Shown in pieces: positions 27,094 through 35,660 of a DNA stretch of 64,000 bases. Numbering within the stretch: the first letter of the stretch is position 1; every line of letters starts with the position of its first letter. A program made the position numbers and the translations under genes. A model generated the notes under the pieces. That model searched no databases, was not told where the DNA came from, and worked only from the letters and a program-made list of their open reading frames with translations. This DNA is from Arthrobacter sp. C9C5 (GTDB taxonomy: Bacteria; Actinomycetota; Actinomycetes; Actinomycetales; Micrococcaceae), in contig NZ_JABFMX010000008.1 in the NCBI RefSeq assembly GCF_013359735.1, positions 62,001 through 126,000 on the forward strand. Reading direction: 5' to 3'.

Positions 27094-30000
27094 TCAGTCG
27101 GTGAACAGCCCGGCCAGATCCTCCGCCGTCAGCGCGCCGCCGGAGAGGGCGTCGCCTTCCATCACGTCCGCGAACAGCTGGGACTTCTTGGCCTTGAGCG
27201 CCATGACCTTTTCCTCGATGGTGTCTTTGGCCACCAGCCGGTAGACCATCACGTTGCGGGCCTGGCCGATCCGGTGCGTCCGGTCCACGGCCTGCGCTTC
27301 GGAGGCCGGGTTCCACCACGGATCCAGCAGGAACACATAATCCGCCTCGGTCAGGTTCAGGCCGAAGCCGCCCGCCTTGAGGCTGATCAGAAACACCGGG
27401 GCGGCGCCGTTCTTGAACTCGTTGACGACGTCGGTGCGGTTGCGGGTGCTGCCGTCGAGGTAGCAGAACTCGATATTTTCCTCGATGAGCCGTTCGCGGA
27501 CCTTGCCGAGGAAACCGGTGAACTGGCTGAAGATCAGCGCGCGGTGGCCCTCGGCAACGAGGTCCTCCAGCTGCTCGAACAAGACGTCCAGCTTGCTGGA
27601 GCGGACCCCCGAGAGCGAGGGGTCGATCAGGGACGGGTCGAGGCTGAGCTGCCGCAGCAGGGTCAGCGACTGGAAGATCGTGAAGCGGTTCTTGTTGACG
27701 TCCTCGATCAGGCCCAGGATCTTCTGCCGCTCGCGCTGCAGATGTGTCTGGTAGACCTTCTGGTGCCGCGGGTTCAGCACGACCTCGAGGACCTGCTCCT
27801 GCTTGGGCGGCAGGTCGTGGATGACCTGTTCCTTGGTGCGGCGCATCATCAGAGGCCGGACCCGGCGCCTGAGCTTGTCCAGCTGTGCCCGGTCCCCGTT
27901 CTTCTCCACGGGCTTCTGGTAGTACTCGGCGAAGCGCTTGGGGCTGGAGAAGAGCCCCGGGGCCACGATCGAGGTCAGCGCCCAGAACTCCATCAGGTTG
28001 TTCTCCAGCGGCGTGCCGGTGATCGCCAGCTTGAAGGCGGCGGGGAGCTTGCGGGCGCACTGGTAGGCCTTGGATTGATGGTTCTTTACGAACTGCGCCT
28101 CGTCGAGCACCAGGCCGGCCCACTGCCGGGAGGCGTAGGCCTCGTAGTCGATCCGGAACAGCGCGTAGGACGTGATCACGACGTCGGCCCCGGCCATCGC
28201 CTCGGCCGGCACCGAGCCGCTCTTCGCGAAGGTCTCGCCGATGGCCCGCACCGTCAGGCCCGGCGCGAAGCGCGCGGTTTCGGCCTGCCAGTTGCCCACC
28301 ACACTCGTGGGGGCGACCACCAGGAAAGGCGCCGCGCCGGGTGCGCCGCCGGGAGGGCTGACGACGACGTCGGCCGCGGCATCGGGGGCAACGGCGGCGG
28401 CCGGAACGGCAGTCTCGGCGGCGGCGACCTTGGCGGCGCAGATCAGCGCCAGCGCCTGGACGGTCTTGCCCAGGCCCATGTCATCGGCCAGTACGCCGCC
28501 GAGTCCGTGGCGGTAGAGGAAGCTGAGCCAGTTGAAGCCCTCGAGCTGGTACGGGCGCAGCTCGGCGTCGAGGGTGTCGGGCAGCGGGAGGCCCTTGACG
28601 CCGCCCTCGAGCAGCCCGCCGACGGCCTCGCGCCACGCGGCGGCCTGTTCGTCGACGATGCCCAGCTGTGCCAGCTCGTCCCAGAGCCCGGCCTGGAACC
28701 GGCTGATCTGCAGCGGGGCGTCCTTGTTGTCCTGCAGTTCCCGCGCCTCTTCGATCAGGGCGCGCAGCTGGTGCAGCTCGGGCAGGTCCAGGGAGAAGTA
28801 CGCACCGCTGGGCAGCAGCATCTTGGTCTGGCCCGAAGCCAGGGCGGAGAAAACGGCGGCGAAGGACACCGGCTGGCCTTCGAGCGAAATCTGGATGCCC
28901 AGGTCGAACCAGTCCCGCTGGTCGGTCGCCTTGGTGGAGATCGACACCACCGGCGCTTCCTCGGCCTCGCGGTAGTCGGCAATTTCGCCGGCCGTGTCCA
29001 CGGAAACCTCCGGAAGCTCGCGCAGCGCAGGGAGGACCTCCTCGGTAAAGGCCAGGGTGTCCAGGCCGCTGAGTTCCGCGGACGCCGCCAGCCGCGGAGT
29101 GCCCCAGCCTCCGGTGGCCGATTCGCCGAGCTTCGGCACAACGTCCCATGGCTGGCCCACCGTTTCCAGGATGCGGGCCTCGGCGGTGTCGTCACGGTAG
29201 CCGTGGTCGCCGGGGTGCCGCCACAGCGGCTGGGCCGTGACCAGGGTCCCGGCCTTGTAGTGCCACTCCCAGTGCAGCCGGACCCGGTGGTCCGCGCCGT
29301 AGTTGGCCAGCAGGGACAAGGTGGGGACCGCCAGGGTGGGCAGCTCGACGGATTCGTCGGAGGCGGTCACCCGGGCGGTCTGCTTGAGCTTGGGATAGAA
29401 CCCGGTGAGGAAGCGCCCCTCGTCCCGGGACGGAATGTGCAGCGTGGTGCCCGCGGTGACGAAGGTCAGCAGTTCTTCGCTGAGCCCGGCCTCCAGGGGC
29501 GCGAGGGTGATCGCGGAGTCCCCCGGGGCGACGCCGGGCAGTGCATCGGCGCCGGAGGTCAGGAAGATCCCGTGGGCCGGGCGGCCGATGGTCCCGACCG
29601 ACGCCGGATCGACTACCGCGCCCTCGACCGTGATCGTAGGTGCGAGCGCCAGCCCGCCGCCGTCGTGCTCCTCGGCGCCGAGCCGGGTCAGGTTGAGTCC
29701 GACGGCGGCCGGCTCGTCGGCCAGCCGCACGGGTTCGTCGCCCCGGCCGTGGACCAGGGCGAGGCCGATCTTCCGGGCCTCGGCCAGCAGGCTCCAGAGG
29801 TTCTTGCCGGCGTAAGTGTTCAGTCCCAGCCAGGGCGCGGTGCCGGCGTGCTGGCGGTTCGCCAGGGCCGTGTGCGAGGCGAGGAATTCCTGCATCCACT
29901 CCACGTGGGCTTCGTTGCATTCGCGCCGGTAGTTGAGGTAGCTCAGGGTGTTCCAGGAGACATCGCCGCGGATCCACTTCCCCTTGGCCCCCATGATGAC

Positions 30001-30546
30001 GGGCCGGGCCTTGAGCTGGCGGACGCTGCGCAGCGGGTCCCGGCGGCCCGTGTAGGAGAAGTGCGGGGCCGGTTCCTCGATCTCGAACTGCAGGGCCAGC
30101 GGCACGCCGTTGGTCGATTGGGTGATCCCCGGCCGGGCGATCAGCGGGCTCAGGGCCTGCTCCCAGTCCGGCAGGTCCAGCGCCGAGGGCTGGCGGGACA
30201 GCCGGGAGGATTCCGCGGGCGCCAGCAGCTGGACGCGGATCGCCGGGTTGTCCTCGGCGGCAAACAGCAGCGCCGCCACGTGCTTGCAGTCCTTGCGGAC
30301 CGGGCAGCTGCAGACGCCGACGGTGCAGCTCCAGCCGCCGCCCTTCCGGACCAGCTTCGCCGTCGTCGAATACGGCACGTCCGCGCCGCCGCGGACCTTG
30401 CCCAGCATCAGCCCGGTGGCGGCGTCGAAGGAAATCCCGGAAACCCGGCTCCCCATGGCGTAGGCAAGTCCGGCCGCGAGGGAGCGGTCGTTGATTGCGG
30501 GGGTCTGTATTGCCAGTGCCGCACTCTCGTCCGGATGGGATGGCAT
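27094..30546 (-). CDS. SWIM-domain SNF2-family DEAD/DEAH helicase
   Basis: 1150-residue Swi2/Snf2 ATPase. The N-terminus has a SWIM zinc finger, C79-x-C81-x5-C87-x-H89. A long middle region of about 550 residues precedes the motor. Motor motifs are DDMGLGKT near residue 688, DEAQ in VLDEAQFVKN near 813, ITGTPLENNL, and the C-terminal helicase lobe ending DRTHRIGQ near 1088. Such HepA-like proteins remodel protein-nucleic-acid complexes during transcription or repair. It stands alone, divergent from the DMP19-type gene at 30710. Confidence 0.92.
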   Translation of the reverse strand: MPSHPDESAALAIQTPAINDRSLAAGLAYAMGSRVSGISFDAATGLMLGKVRGGADVPYSTTAKLVRKGGGWSCTVGVCSCPVRKDCKHVAALLFAAEDNPAIRVQLLAPAESSRLSRQPSALDLPDWEQALSPLIARPGITQSTNGVPLALQFEIEEPAPHFSYTGRRDPLRSVRQLKARPVIMGAKGKWIRGDVSWNTLSYLNYRRECNEAHVEWMQEFLASHTALANRQHAGTAPWLGLNTYAGKNLWSLLAEARKIGLALVHGRGDEPVRLADEPAAVGLNLTRLGAEEHDGGGLALAPTITVEGAVVDPASVGTIGRPAHGIFLTSGADALPGVAPGDSAITLAPLEAGLSEELLTFVTAGTTLHIPSRDEGRFLTGFYPKLKQTARVTASDESVELPTLAVPTLSLLANYGADHRVRLHWEWHYKAGTLVTAQPLWRHPGDHGYRDDTAEARILETVGQPWDVVPKLGESATGGWGTPRLAASAELSGLDTLAFTEEVLPALRELPEVSVDTAGEIADYREAEEAPVVSISTKATDQRDWFDLGIQISLEGQPVSFAAVFSALASGQTKMLLPSGAYFSLDLPELHQLRALIEEARELQDNKDAPLQISRFQAGLWDELAQLGIVDEQAAAWREAVGGLLEGGVKGLPLPDTLDAELRPYQLEGFNWLSFLYRHGLGGVLADDMGLGKTVQALALICAAKVAAAETAVPAAAVAPDAAADVVVSPPGGAPGAAPFLVVAPTSVVGNWQAETARFAPGLTVRAIGETFAKSGSVPAEAMAGADVVITSYALFRIDYEAYASRQWAGLVLDEAQFVKNHQSKAYQCARKLPAAFKLAITGTPLENNLMEFWALTSIVAPGLFSSPKRFAEYYQKPVEKNGDRAQLDKLRRRVRPLMMRRTKEQVIHDLPPKQEQVLEVVLNPRHQKVYQTHLQRERQKILGLIEDVNKNRFTIFQSLTLLRQLSLDPSLIDPSLSGVRSSKLDVLFEQLEDLVAEGHRALIFSQFTGFLGKVRERLIEENIEFCYLDGSTRNRTDVVNEFKNGAAPVFLISLKAGGFGLNLTEADYVFLLDPWWNPASEAQAVDRTHRIGQARNVMVYRLVAKDTIEEKVMALKAKKSQLFADVMEGDALSGGALTAEDLAGLFTD

Positions 30547-30709
30547 GTGCGCACTACTTCCAGCAGTTGGTCATCTGATTCATCTTAGCCAGCCTGGCGG
30601 GGCCCGGAAACTTCGCCTGACGTTCACCTCCCGCTCGGGCGCCCCGGAACCGGGCGGGCCTACCGTGGAAGGGACCGGAGCAGCACCCGCCACCACCGTG
30701 AGGATCCCC

Positions 30710-31606
30710 ATGAGCACCAGCCTGACCCAGAGCCCGACCGCGACCGACCATGCCCCGGTGCTGACCAGGGAGAGCCTCAACGGCGGCAACGTGGACGTCG
30801 TGGACAACAACGTCGACGTCGTCAACGCCATGTACGCGGAACTGCTGGACGCCGAGGAAATCGCGGCCAACGCCCTGCGCAGCTACTACGTGGACTTCTA
30901 TCTGACGCAGTCGCTCGGCGGTGGCTTCGCCCAGTACGTCTTCACCGTGCCGGAGCGCGAGGAGATCGACACGTACGTCCGCGAAGGGCTGGCCGGCATG
31001 GGCGCCGCCGCGCACCTGGACCTGTTCAACCGCAGCGTGGCCGCCTACGACTCGCTCTCGGAGGAGGAAGCGGAGGCCTATCTCGACGGCGACGCCGAGC
31101 TGGGTGTGGAAGACGGCGCGGTGGCGGTACCCGAGGCGGTCCAGCTCCTGGAGCAGCTCGACGACGAATTCGAGCCGCTGCTGGAGACCGAGGACATTGT
31201 CGCGCTCAATGCCGCCTGGCTCCGCAGCCAGCCGGACCTGCTGGTCTTGGACGAGGACGAACTCGACCGGCACATCCACGAACGGGTGTCCCGGATCCCC
31301 AACCTGGCGGAGCGCCAGGCAGCGGCGGCCGAGGAGGAACTCAGCAGCGCGCCGGAGTTTGAGCTGATCATCCGGGAGCTCTGCGAGGTGGCCGGACACA
31401 CCCTGCTGAAGATCACCATGGGCGATCCGAACCACGACCATAACGGCGAACGGGTCCTGGCCTGGCACTTCACCACGGACCAGGGCGAGTTCCTCATGCT
31501 GGAGGACGACGAGGAGGCGTACATGATCCACCCGGAGACCCGGGAGATCGTGGCCGCCGTCGAGTTCGAGGATGACTCCGACGACGGGCTCGAGTCCGGG
31601 GCTTAG
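30710..31606 (+). CDS. DMP19-type (DUF4375) protein
   Basis: 298-residue acidic cytosolic protein. Residues about 35-160 (MYAELLDAEEIAANALRSYY with QSLGGGFAQYVF) resemble the DMP19/DUF4375 family, whose Neisseria member is a DNA mimic that relieves a repressor. The last 90 residues form a separate beta-rich part (ITMGDPNHDHNGERVLAWHF) I do not recognise. The ATG at 30710 has GTGAGGAT upstream. The stop overlaps the end of the convergent lipoprotein gene by 4 bp. The DNA-mimic role is family knowledge only. Confidence 0.65.
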   Translation: MSTSLTQSPTATDHAPVLTRESLNGGNVDVVDNNVDVVNAMYAELLDAEEIAANALRSYYVDFYLTQSLGGGFAQYVFTVPEREEIDTYVREGLAGMGAAAHLDLFNRSVAAYDSLSEEEAEAYLDGDAELGVEDGAVAVPEAVQLLEQLDDEFEPLLETEDIVALNAAWLRSQPDLLVLDEDELDRHIHERVSRIPNLAERQAAAAEEELSSAPEFELIIRELCEVAGHTLLKITMGDPNHDHNGERVLAWHFTTDQGEFLMLEDDEEAYMIHPETREIVAAVEFEDDSDDGLESGA

Positions 31607-32172
31607 TAGCCGCCGCCGGCGGCGGAAGTGATCATCCCGCCGGCGGGGTTGACGAGGAACCAGACGTTCCCGACGCCCTGGCCGGTGATGTCACCGGGCG
31701 TCCGGTCCTTGGCGAAGTAGTACACGGGCATCCCGTTGATGGTCAGTTGCTTCTTGCCGTCCGGCGTGGGGATGGTGCCCACCTTGCCGGTGACGCCTTC
31801 CGCCGCTGGTGCGGCGGAGCCGGTAAGCACCGGCGGCCAGGCAGCGATGCAGGAACCGGTGCAGGCGCTCATGCCGGAGTCCTTCGTGTCCTTGGTGAAG
31901 AGGTAGACGCTCATGCCCTTGGCGTCCACGACCACCTGCCCGGCGCTGGTCGCGGCGGTCTTGAGTTCAGCGGCTGACGCCGGTGCGCTGGACCCGGTGG
32001 TGCTGCTCGCGGAAGTTGCCGGCGCCGGGGAGGCGGCCGCCGAGGTGGCGGCGGAGCCCGCCGTCGTGCCGGCCGGGGGTGCCGACGTCGTGGTCCCGCT
32101 GCCCCCAGCGCAGCCGGAAACGACGACGGCAAGAGCGAGGGCCGACAGGGTGGCGCCGAAGTGCTTTGTCAT
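31603..32172 (-). CDS. secreted-repeat lipoprotein (COG4315, PF03640 type)
   Basis: 189-residue lipoprotein. The signal peptide ends with the lipobox VSGC at about residue 21, followed by a Ser/Ala/Thr-rich linker of 50 residues. Two copies of the secreted repeat follow: GMSVYLFTKDTKDSG with CTGSCIAAWPPVL, and GMPVYYFAKDRTPGD. Proteins of this type are secreted or surface-exposed, sometimes linked to heme or electron transfer. It is divergent from the ECF sigma gene, and its promoter carries the same elements as that gene's, so it is the likely regulon member. Confidence 0.88.
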   Translation of the reverse strand: MTKHFGATLSALALAVVVSGCAGGSGTTTSAPPAGTTAGSAATSAAASPAPATSASSTTGSSAPASAAELKTAATSAGQVVVDAKGMSVYLFTKDTKDSGMSACTGSCIAAWPPVLTGSAAPAAEGVTGKVGTIPTPDGKKQLTINGMPVYYFAKDRTPGDITGQGVGNVWFLVNPAGGMITSAAGGGY

Positions 32173-32222
32173 TGTTTGCTCCTTGGCTAGGTGCCGGCCA
32201 TCCCGCTGTCCGGCTAGCTGAT

Positions 32223-32250
32223 ACGACGCCCGCGGGTGAAAAATGGTTCA
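32223..32250 (-). promoter_or_regulatory. ECF-type promoter of the lipoprotein gene
   Basis: Read on the minus strand, TGAACC (32250-32245) and CGTCGT (32228-32223) are separated by 16 bp. This is the -35/-10 pattern of actinobacterial ECF promoters (for example SigL/SigK type) and mirrors the promoter on the other strand at 32263-32290. Confidence 0.65.
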
Positions 32251-32262
32251 AGGGCGTTCCGT

Positions 32263-32290
32263 TGAACTTTCGCGCCGGCGTGTACGTCCT
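32263..32290 (+). promoter_or_regulatory. ECF-type autoregulatory promoter of the sigma gene
   Basis: TGAACT at 32263-32268 and CGTCCT at 32285-32290 have a 16-bp spacer, identical in layout to the divergent promoter at 32223-32250. It lies 36 bp before the sigma-factor ATG. Autoregulation by the encoded sigma factor is inferred from this duplication. Confidence 0.65.
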
Positions 32291-32325
32291 AGTGGGGCAG
32301 AGGGGCAAAGCCCGGGAGGTGCCGC

Positions 32326-32826
32326 ATGCCGCTGGACGAAGAGGTGGTGGCCGCGATTTATCGCGAGCACGGAACGGCCCTGCGGCGGTTCGTCCTGGGC
32401 GCCTGCCACGACCCGCAGCTGGCGGACGACGTCGTGCAGGAAACGGTGCTCCGCGTCTGGCAGCAGGCGCCGCAGATCACCGGCAGCCTGCGCAGCTATC
32501 TGTTCCGGACCGCGCGCAACATCATGATCGACAACTACCGCAAGGCCCAGCGCCGGCCGCGGGAGGCCGCCGAGCGTGAGGTGGCCGACCCTGCCGGCGC
32601 CGCGGAACGCATCGATGAGCTGCTCAACCGGGTCCTGATGGAGGAAGCGCTGCTGCGCCTCAGCGCCGAGCATCGCGACGTCCTGGTCGCCCTCCACTAC
32701 CGACGCTTCACCGTCCAGGAAGCCTCCGCGCAGTTGAACATTCCAGCCGGCACGGTGAAGTCCAGGGCTTTTTACGCGGTGCGGGCCCTGCGGACGATCC
32801 TCGACGAAATGGGGGTGCAGCAGTGA
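32326..32826 (+). CDS. ECF RNA polymerase sigma factor
   Basis: 166-residue extracytoplasmic-function sigma factor with region 2 (DDVVQETVLRVWQQ and RSYLFRTARNIMIDNYRKAQRRP) and region 4 (LRLSAEHRDVLVALHYRRFTVQEASAQLNIPAGTVKSR). The downstream anti-sigma gene starts within its stop codon (GTGA overlap), so the two are translationally coupled. It probably drives its own promoter and that of the divergent lipoprotein. It resembles SigL/SigK-type factors; I do not assign a symbol. Confidence 0.92.
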   Translation: MPLDEEVVAAIYREHGTALRRFVLGACHDPQLADDVVQETVLRVWQQAPQITGSLRSYLFRTARNIMIDNYRKAQRRPREAAEREVADPAGAAERIDELLNRVLMEEALLRLSAEHRDVLVALHYRRFTVQEASAQLNIPAGTVKSRAFYAVRALRTILDEMGVQQ

Positions 32827-33542
32827 AAGGAACCGAACTCCACCAGCTGCTCGGCGCGTATCTGCTCGGCGGTCTGGAACCCGGTGAGGCCGCGGCTTTC
32901 GAACGGCATCTGCCTGGTTGCCTGGACTGCCGCGCGGCCCTCGACGAACTCGCCAGCCTCCCGGCGCTGCTCGACGCTGTTCCCGTGCCCGACGCCGTCG
33001 CGCTCACCACACTCGCGGGGCCCGCCCCGGTTACGCCCGCGCCTGCGCCGGTTGCCGGCGTCGCTGCCGGGGCTTTCCCAGCATCCGTCGCTGGTTCCGT
33101 CCCTCGGGGGCTGCTGGCCGCGCTCGCGGCCCGTCGGCGGAAGACGCGACGGCTGTGGTCGGCGGCGCTGGCTGCGGTTGCCGCGGCCTGCCTGGCGCTG
33201 GGTTTCCTGGCCGGGCCGCTGCTGGCACAGCAGCCCAAGCCGGATGCCAGTTATTCCGTGGCGGCCGGTAACGGGCCGCAGTTCACCGTCGGCCTCGTGA
33301 AGAAGACATGGGGCACCGAGTTGGCAGTCGATGGCAGGAGCATGCCCGTAAACGGTACTCTCTCGCTCTGGGTGAAGGGCCGCGACGGCGGCGAGGACCG
33401 GGCGTGCGCCTGGACGGCCACCCCCAGCGGCAAGGTGCGCATCACCGGGGCCACCCCGCTGCAGCTGGCCAGCATCGCCAGCATCGAGATGCGCAACGGC
33501 CAGCAGCAGACCGTCGCGGTCATCACCGTTCCGCACCCCTAG
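32823..33542 (+). CDS. membrane anti-sigma factor with zinc-binding domain
   Basis: 239-residue anti-sigma factor. The N-terminal cytosolic domain has the ZAS motif H-x3-C-x2-C in FERHLPGCLDCRAAL. A proline/alanine-rich linker leads to one membrane helix (ALAAVAAACLALGFLAGPLLA, about residues 115-135). The C-terminal extracytoplasmic domain (NGPQFTVGLVKKTWGTEL to AVITVPHP) resembles the RskA C-terminal type. The GTG start at 32823 overlaps the sigma stop. Release of the sigma factor by redox or proteolysis is family knowledge. Confidence 0.88.
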   Translation: MKGTELHQLLGAYLLGGLEPGEAAAFERHLPGCLDCRAALDELASLPALLDAVPVPDAVALTTLAGPAPVTPAPAPVAGVAAGAFPASVAGSVPRGLLAALAARRRKTRRLWSAALAAVAAACLALGFLAGPLLAQQPKPDASYSVAAGNGPQFTVGLVKKTWGTELAVDGRSMPVNGTLSLWVKGRDGGEDRACAWTATPSGKVRITGATPLQLASIASIEMRNGQQQTVAVITVPHP

Positions 33543-33626
33543 CGCGGCCCGCGGCACTGCCAGTCGGCAGGGCCAGGCGTCGCAGCCAGGGGGTGCGGCG
33601 TCGCTGTTGTCGGACCCGGCTCGCCG

Positions 33627-34538
33627 CTACATCCGGGCGAGCCGGGCCCGTACGGCCAGGAAGATGCCGTAGCAGATCAGGCCAGCGCCCACAGCGGCGA
33701 GCATGTACATCCCAAGCGGCTGCTCCCGCAGGGCCTTCAGGCCGCCGTCGAGCCCGGTTGATTCCGCCGGGTTGGCCTTTACGGTGGCGATGACGATCAG
33801 CAGCCCGGTCAACAGCAGCGCCACACCCTTGGCGGCATAACCGGCGACGCCGGCGACGGTCACCGCGCTGCGGGTGTGCTCGTTGGCGGGCAGGCGCAGG
33901 TACTTGAGGAACGATTTCCGGAACCCCCGGATGGCGTAGACGACGCCGGTAATGGCGATGGCGGCGCCGATGACGATCAGCAGCAGCACGCCGCCCGGGG
34001 CCTTCATGAGCTGGACCGTGAGGTCGCTGGTGGAGCGGCGGTGGTCGGCATGGGCGCCGAGGGCCACGGACGCCAGCGTGAGGCCGAACCCGGCATAGAC
34101 CACGGCCTGGAGGGCGGCCTTGAGCTTCTTGCCGACTTTGTCTTTGGTGGGCAGGTGGTTGAAGTCGAACACCGCGTCGCTGGTCTGCCAGATGGCCAGG
34201 GCGACGCAGGCCGCGAAGGCGCTCCAGAGCAGCGCCGGTCCGGCCGGCTGCTTGGCGAGCTGCTCAACGGCGCCGCTGACATCGGCCTGCCCCTGCCCGC
34301 CCATCGCGAGCCGGATCGCGACGAGCCCGATCAGGAAGTGCAGGACGCCCGAAACGGCGAACCCTGCCCGGGCCGCGTATTCGAGCGGCTTGGAATTGGT
34401 GACGTCCTCGGCGACTTCCGCGGCGTCCTTAAGTTCTTTTTTGATGATCGGTCCTTCGCGTCTTCCGGCTCTGCTGGCGCCGTCGTGCCGCCGCCAGCCA
34501 TGCATCTTCGGTAATCGTGCCACGGGAACCTGCTGCAC
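33627..34538 (-). CDS. DUF1206 membrane protein
   Basis: 303-residue integral membrane protein with six hydrophobic segments arranged as three repeated pairs, as in the DUF1206 family (ARAGFAVSGVLHFLIGLVAIRLA; VVYAGFGLTLASVALG; GYAAKGVALLLTGLLIVIA). Each repeat begins with an aromatic/arginine-glycine turn. The function of the family is unknown. The start is uncertain: GTG at 34538 is listed, and ATG at 34505 is an alternative; neither has a strong ribosome site. The gene stands alone. Confidence 0.82.
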   Translation of the reverse strand: MQQVPVARLPKMHGWRRHDGASRAGRREGPIIKKELKDAAEVAEDVTNSKPLEYAARAGFAVSGVLHFLIGLVAIRLAMGGQGQADVSGAVEQLAKQPAGPALLWSAFAACVALAIWQTSDAVFDFNHLPTKDKVGKKLKAALQAVVYAGFGLTLASVALGAHADHRRSTSDLTVQLMKAPGGVLLLIVIGAAIAITGVVYAIRGFRKSFLKYLRLPANEHTRSAVTVAGVAGYAAKGVALLLTGLLIVIATVKANPAESTGLDGGLKALREQPLGMYMLAAVGAGLICYGIFLAVRARLARM

Positions 34539-34596
34539 AACAGCACTTGTGCCACGCCGGTCCCGGGCCCGGGCCCGGGGCGGGCGGGTGCGTGCG

Positions 34597-35520
34597 TCAG
34601 CGGCGCCGGTAGCAGAGGTCGAAGATCAACCGGCCCGCTTCGTGGGCCTTGTTCTCGAAGCTCGTCAGGATCCGGCCCTCGAACCGCGGCGCCCAGCCGC
34701 CCGTCTCGTCGACGCCTTCGTTGGGCCCGGTGTGTTCGGTGCTGACCGGCGCCCGCCCCTCCTTGACCGGGGCCCCGCCCACGACGGACTCCACCCCGGA
34801 CTCCCAGACCTGGGTGAGGGGGCTGTCATCGCCGCTGCGCTCGCCCTCGTGCAGGTTCTCGAAGTCGGCGGAACCGGCCAGGACCTCGCGTACGTGCACG
34901 GCGTAGTTGGACCAGTCGGTCGCGATCCGCCAGATACCGCCGGGCTTGAGCGCCCGGGCCGCGAGCTCGGCGAAGGCCGGTTGGATGAGTCGCCGCTTGT
35001 GGTGCCGCGACTTGTGCCACGGGTCGGGAAAGAACACCCAGAGCTCGGTGACCGAGCCCTCCGGGAGCATGGTGGCAAGCACCTCGGGGGCGTTGGCCTC
35101 CACCACCCGGACGTTGCTCAGCCCGCGGCTGTTGATCTTGATGAGGGTGTTGGCCAGGCCCGGGGTGTAGACCTCCACGGCCAGGAAGTCCTTGTCCGGG
35201 TTCTCCTCCGCCGCATGGCAGACGGCGTCGCCGAGCCCGGAGCCGATCTCGACGATCAGCGGAGCCTTCCGGCCGAACTCGGCCTCGGCGTCGAACACGT
35301 AATCGGGGTGCACGGACGTGTTGGCGATGTGCCGGGGGACCTCCACCGCCCACCGGTCCGAGTGCTCCTCCCACGCGGCCTGGCGGCGTCCCTGCAGGCG
35401 GGTGCCGCGGCGTACGAAGCTGACCGGCCGGCCGCCGTAGGTGCCGAACGATGCCTGGCTGCCGGGGGTGACCGGGCGGGGAGGCTGCGGCGTCTGGGGG
35501 GATTCTGGGGATTCGCTCAT
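34597..35520 (-). CDS. trmB: tRNA (guanine-N7)-methyltransferase
   Basis: 307-residue TrmB that methylates G46 of tRNA. The SAM motif is VEIGSGLGDAV, the specific motif is WVFFPDPWHKSRHHKRRL, and the tail ATDWSNYAVHVREVL is also typical. The ATG at 35520 was chosen. Longer upstream frames run into the divergent MFS control region. The N-terminal 60 residues are proline-rich and longer than in E. coli TrmB. The last 60 residues (GGAPVKEGRAPVS to FENKAHEAGRLIFDLCYRR) keep the family ending with T-x-F-E-x-K. Confidence 0.93.
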   Translation of the reverse strand: MSESPESPQTPQPPRPVTPGSQASFGTYGGRPVSFVRRGTRLQGRRQAAWEEHSDRWAVEVPRHIANTSVHPDYVFDAEAEFGRKAPLIVEIGSGLGDAVCHAAEENPDKDFLAVEVYTPGLANTLIKINSRGLSNVRVVEANAPEVLATMLPEGSVTELWVFFPDPWHKSRHHKRRLIQPAFAELAARALKPGGIWRIATDWSNYAVHVREVLAGSADFENLHEGERSGDDSPLTQVWESGVESVVGGAPVKEGRAPVSTEHTGPNEGVDETGGWAPRFEGRILTSFENKAHEAGRLIFDLCYRRR

Positions 35521-35660
35521 CACTCCCAGAATAGTGGAGTTCGCGCACGCCCCGCGGACCGGAGAACCACCACGCGGCCACCCGGAGGGCGGCCCGGGCG
35601 TCCATGCCGGGGCTCCGCCATTCTTTCGAAGCGGCGCCGCGCGCCTGCCAGAATGGGTCC

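Noticed and set aside
26674..30588. 1304-codon open frame on the + strand opposite the SNF2 helicase and part of the FG-GAP gene
   Set aside because: It lies antisense to two well-supported genes, has no family motif, and spans their intergenic space.
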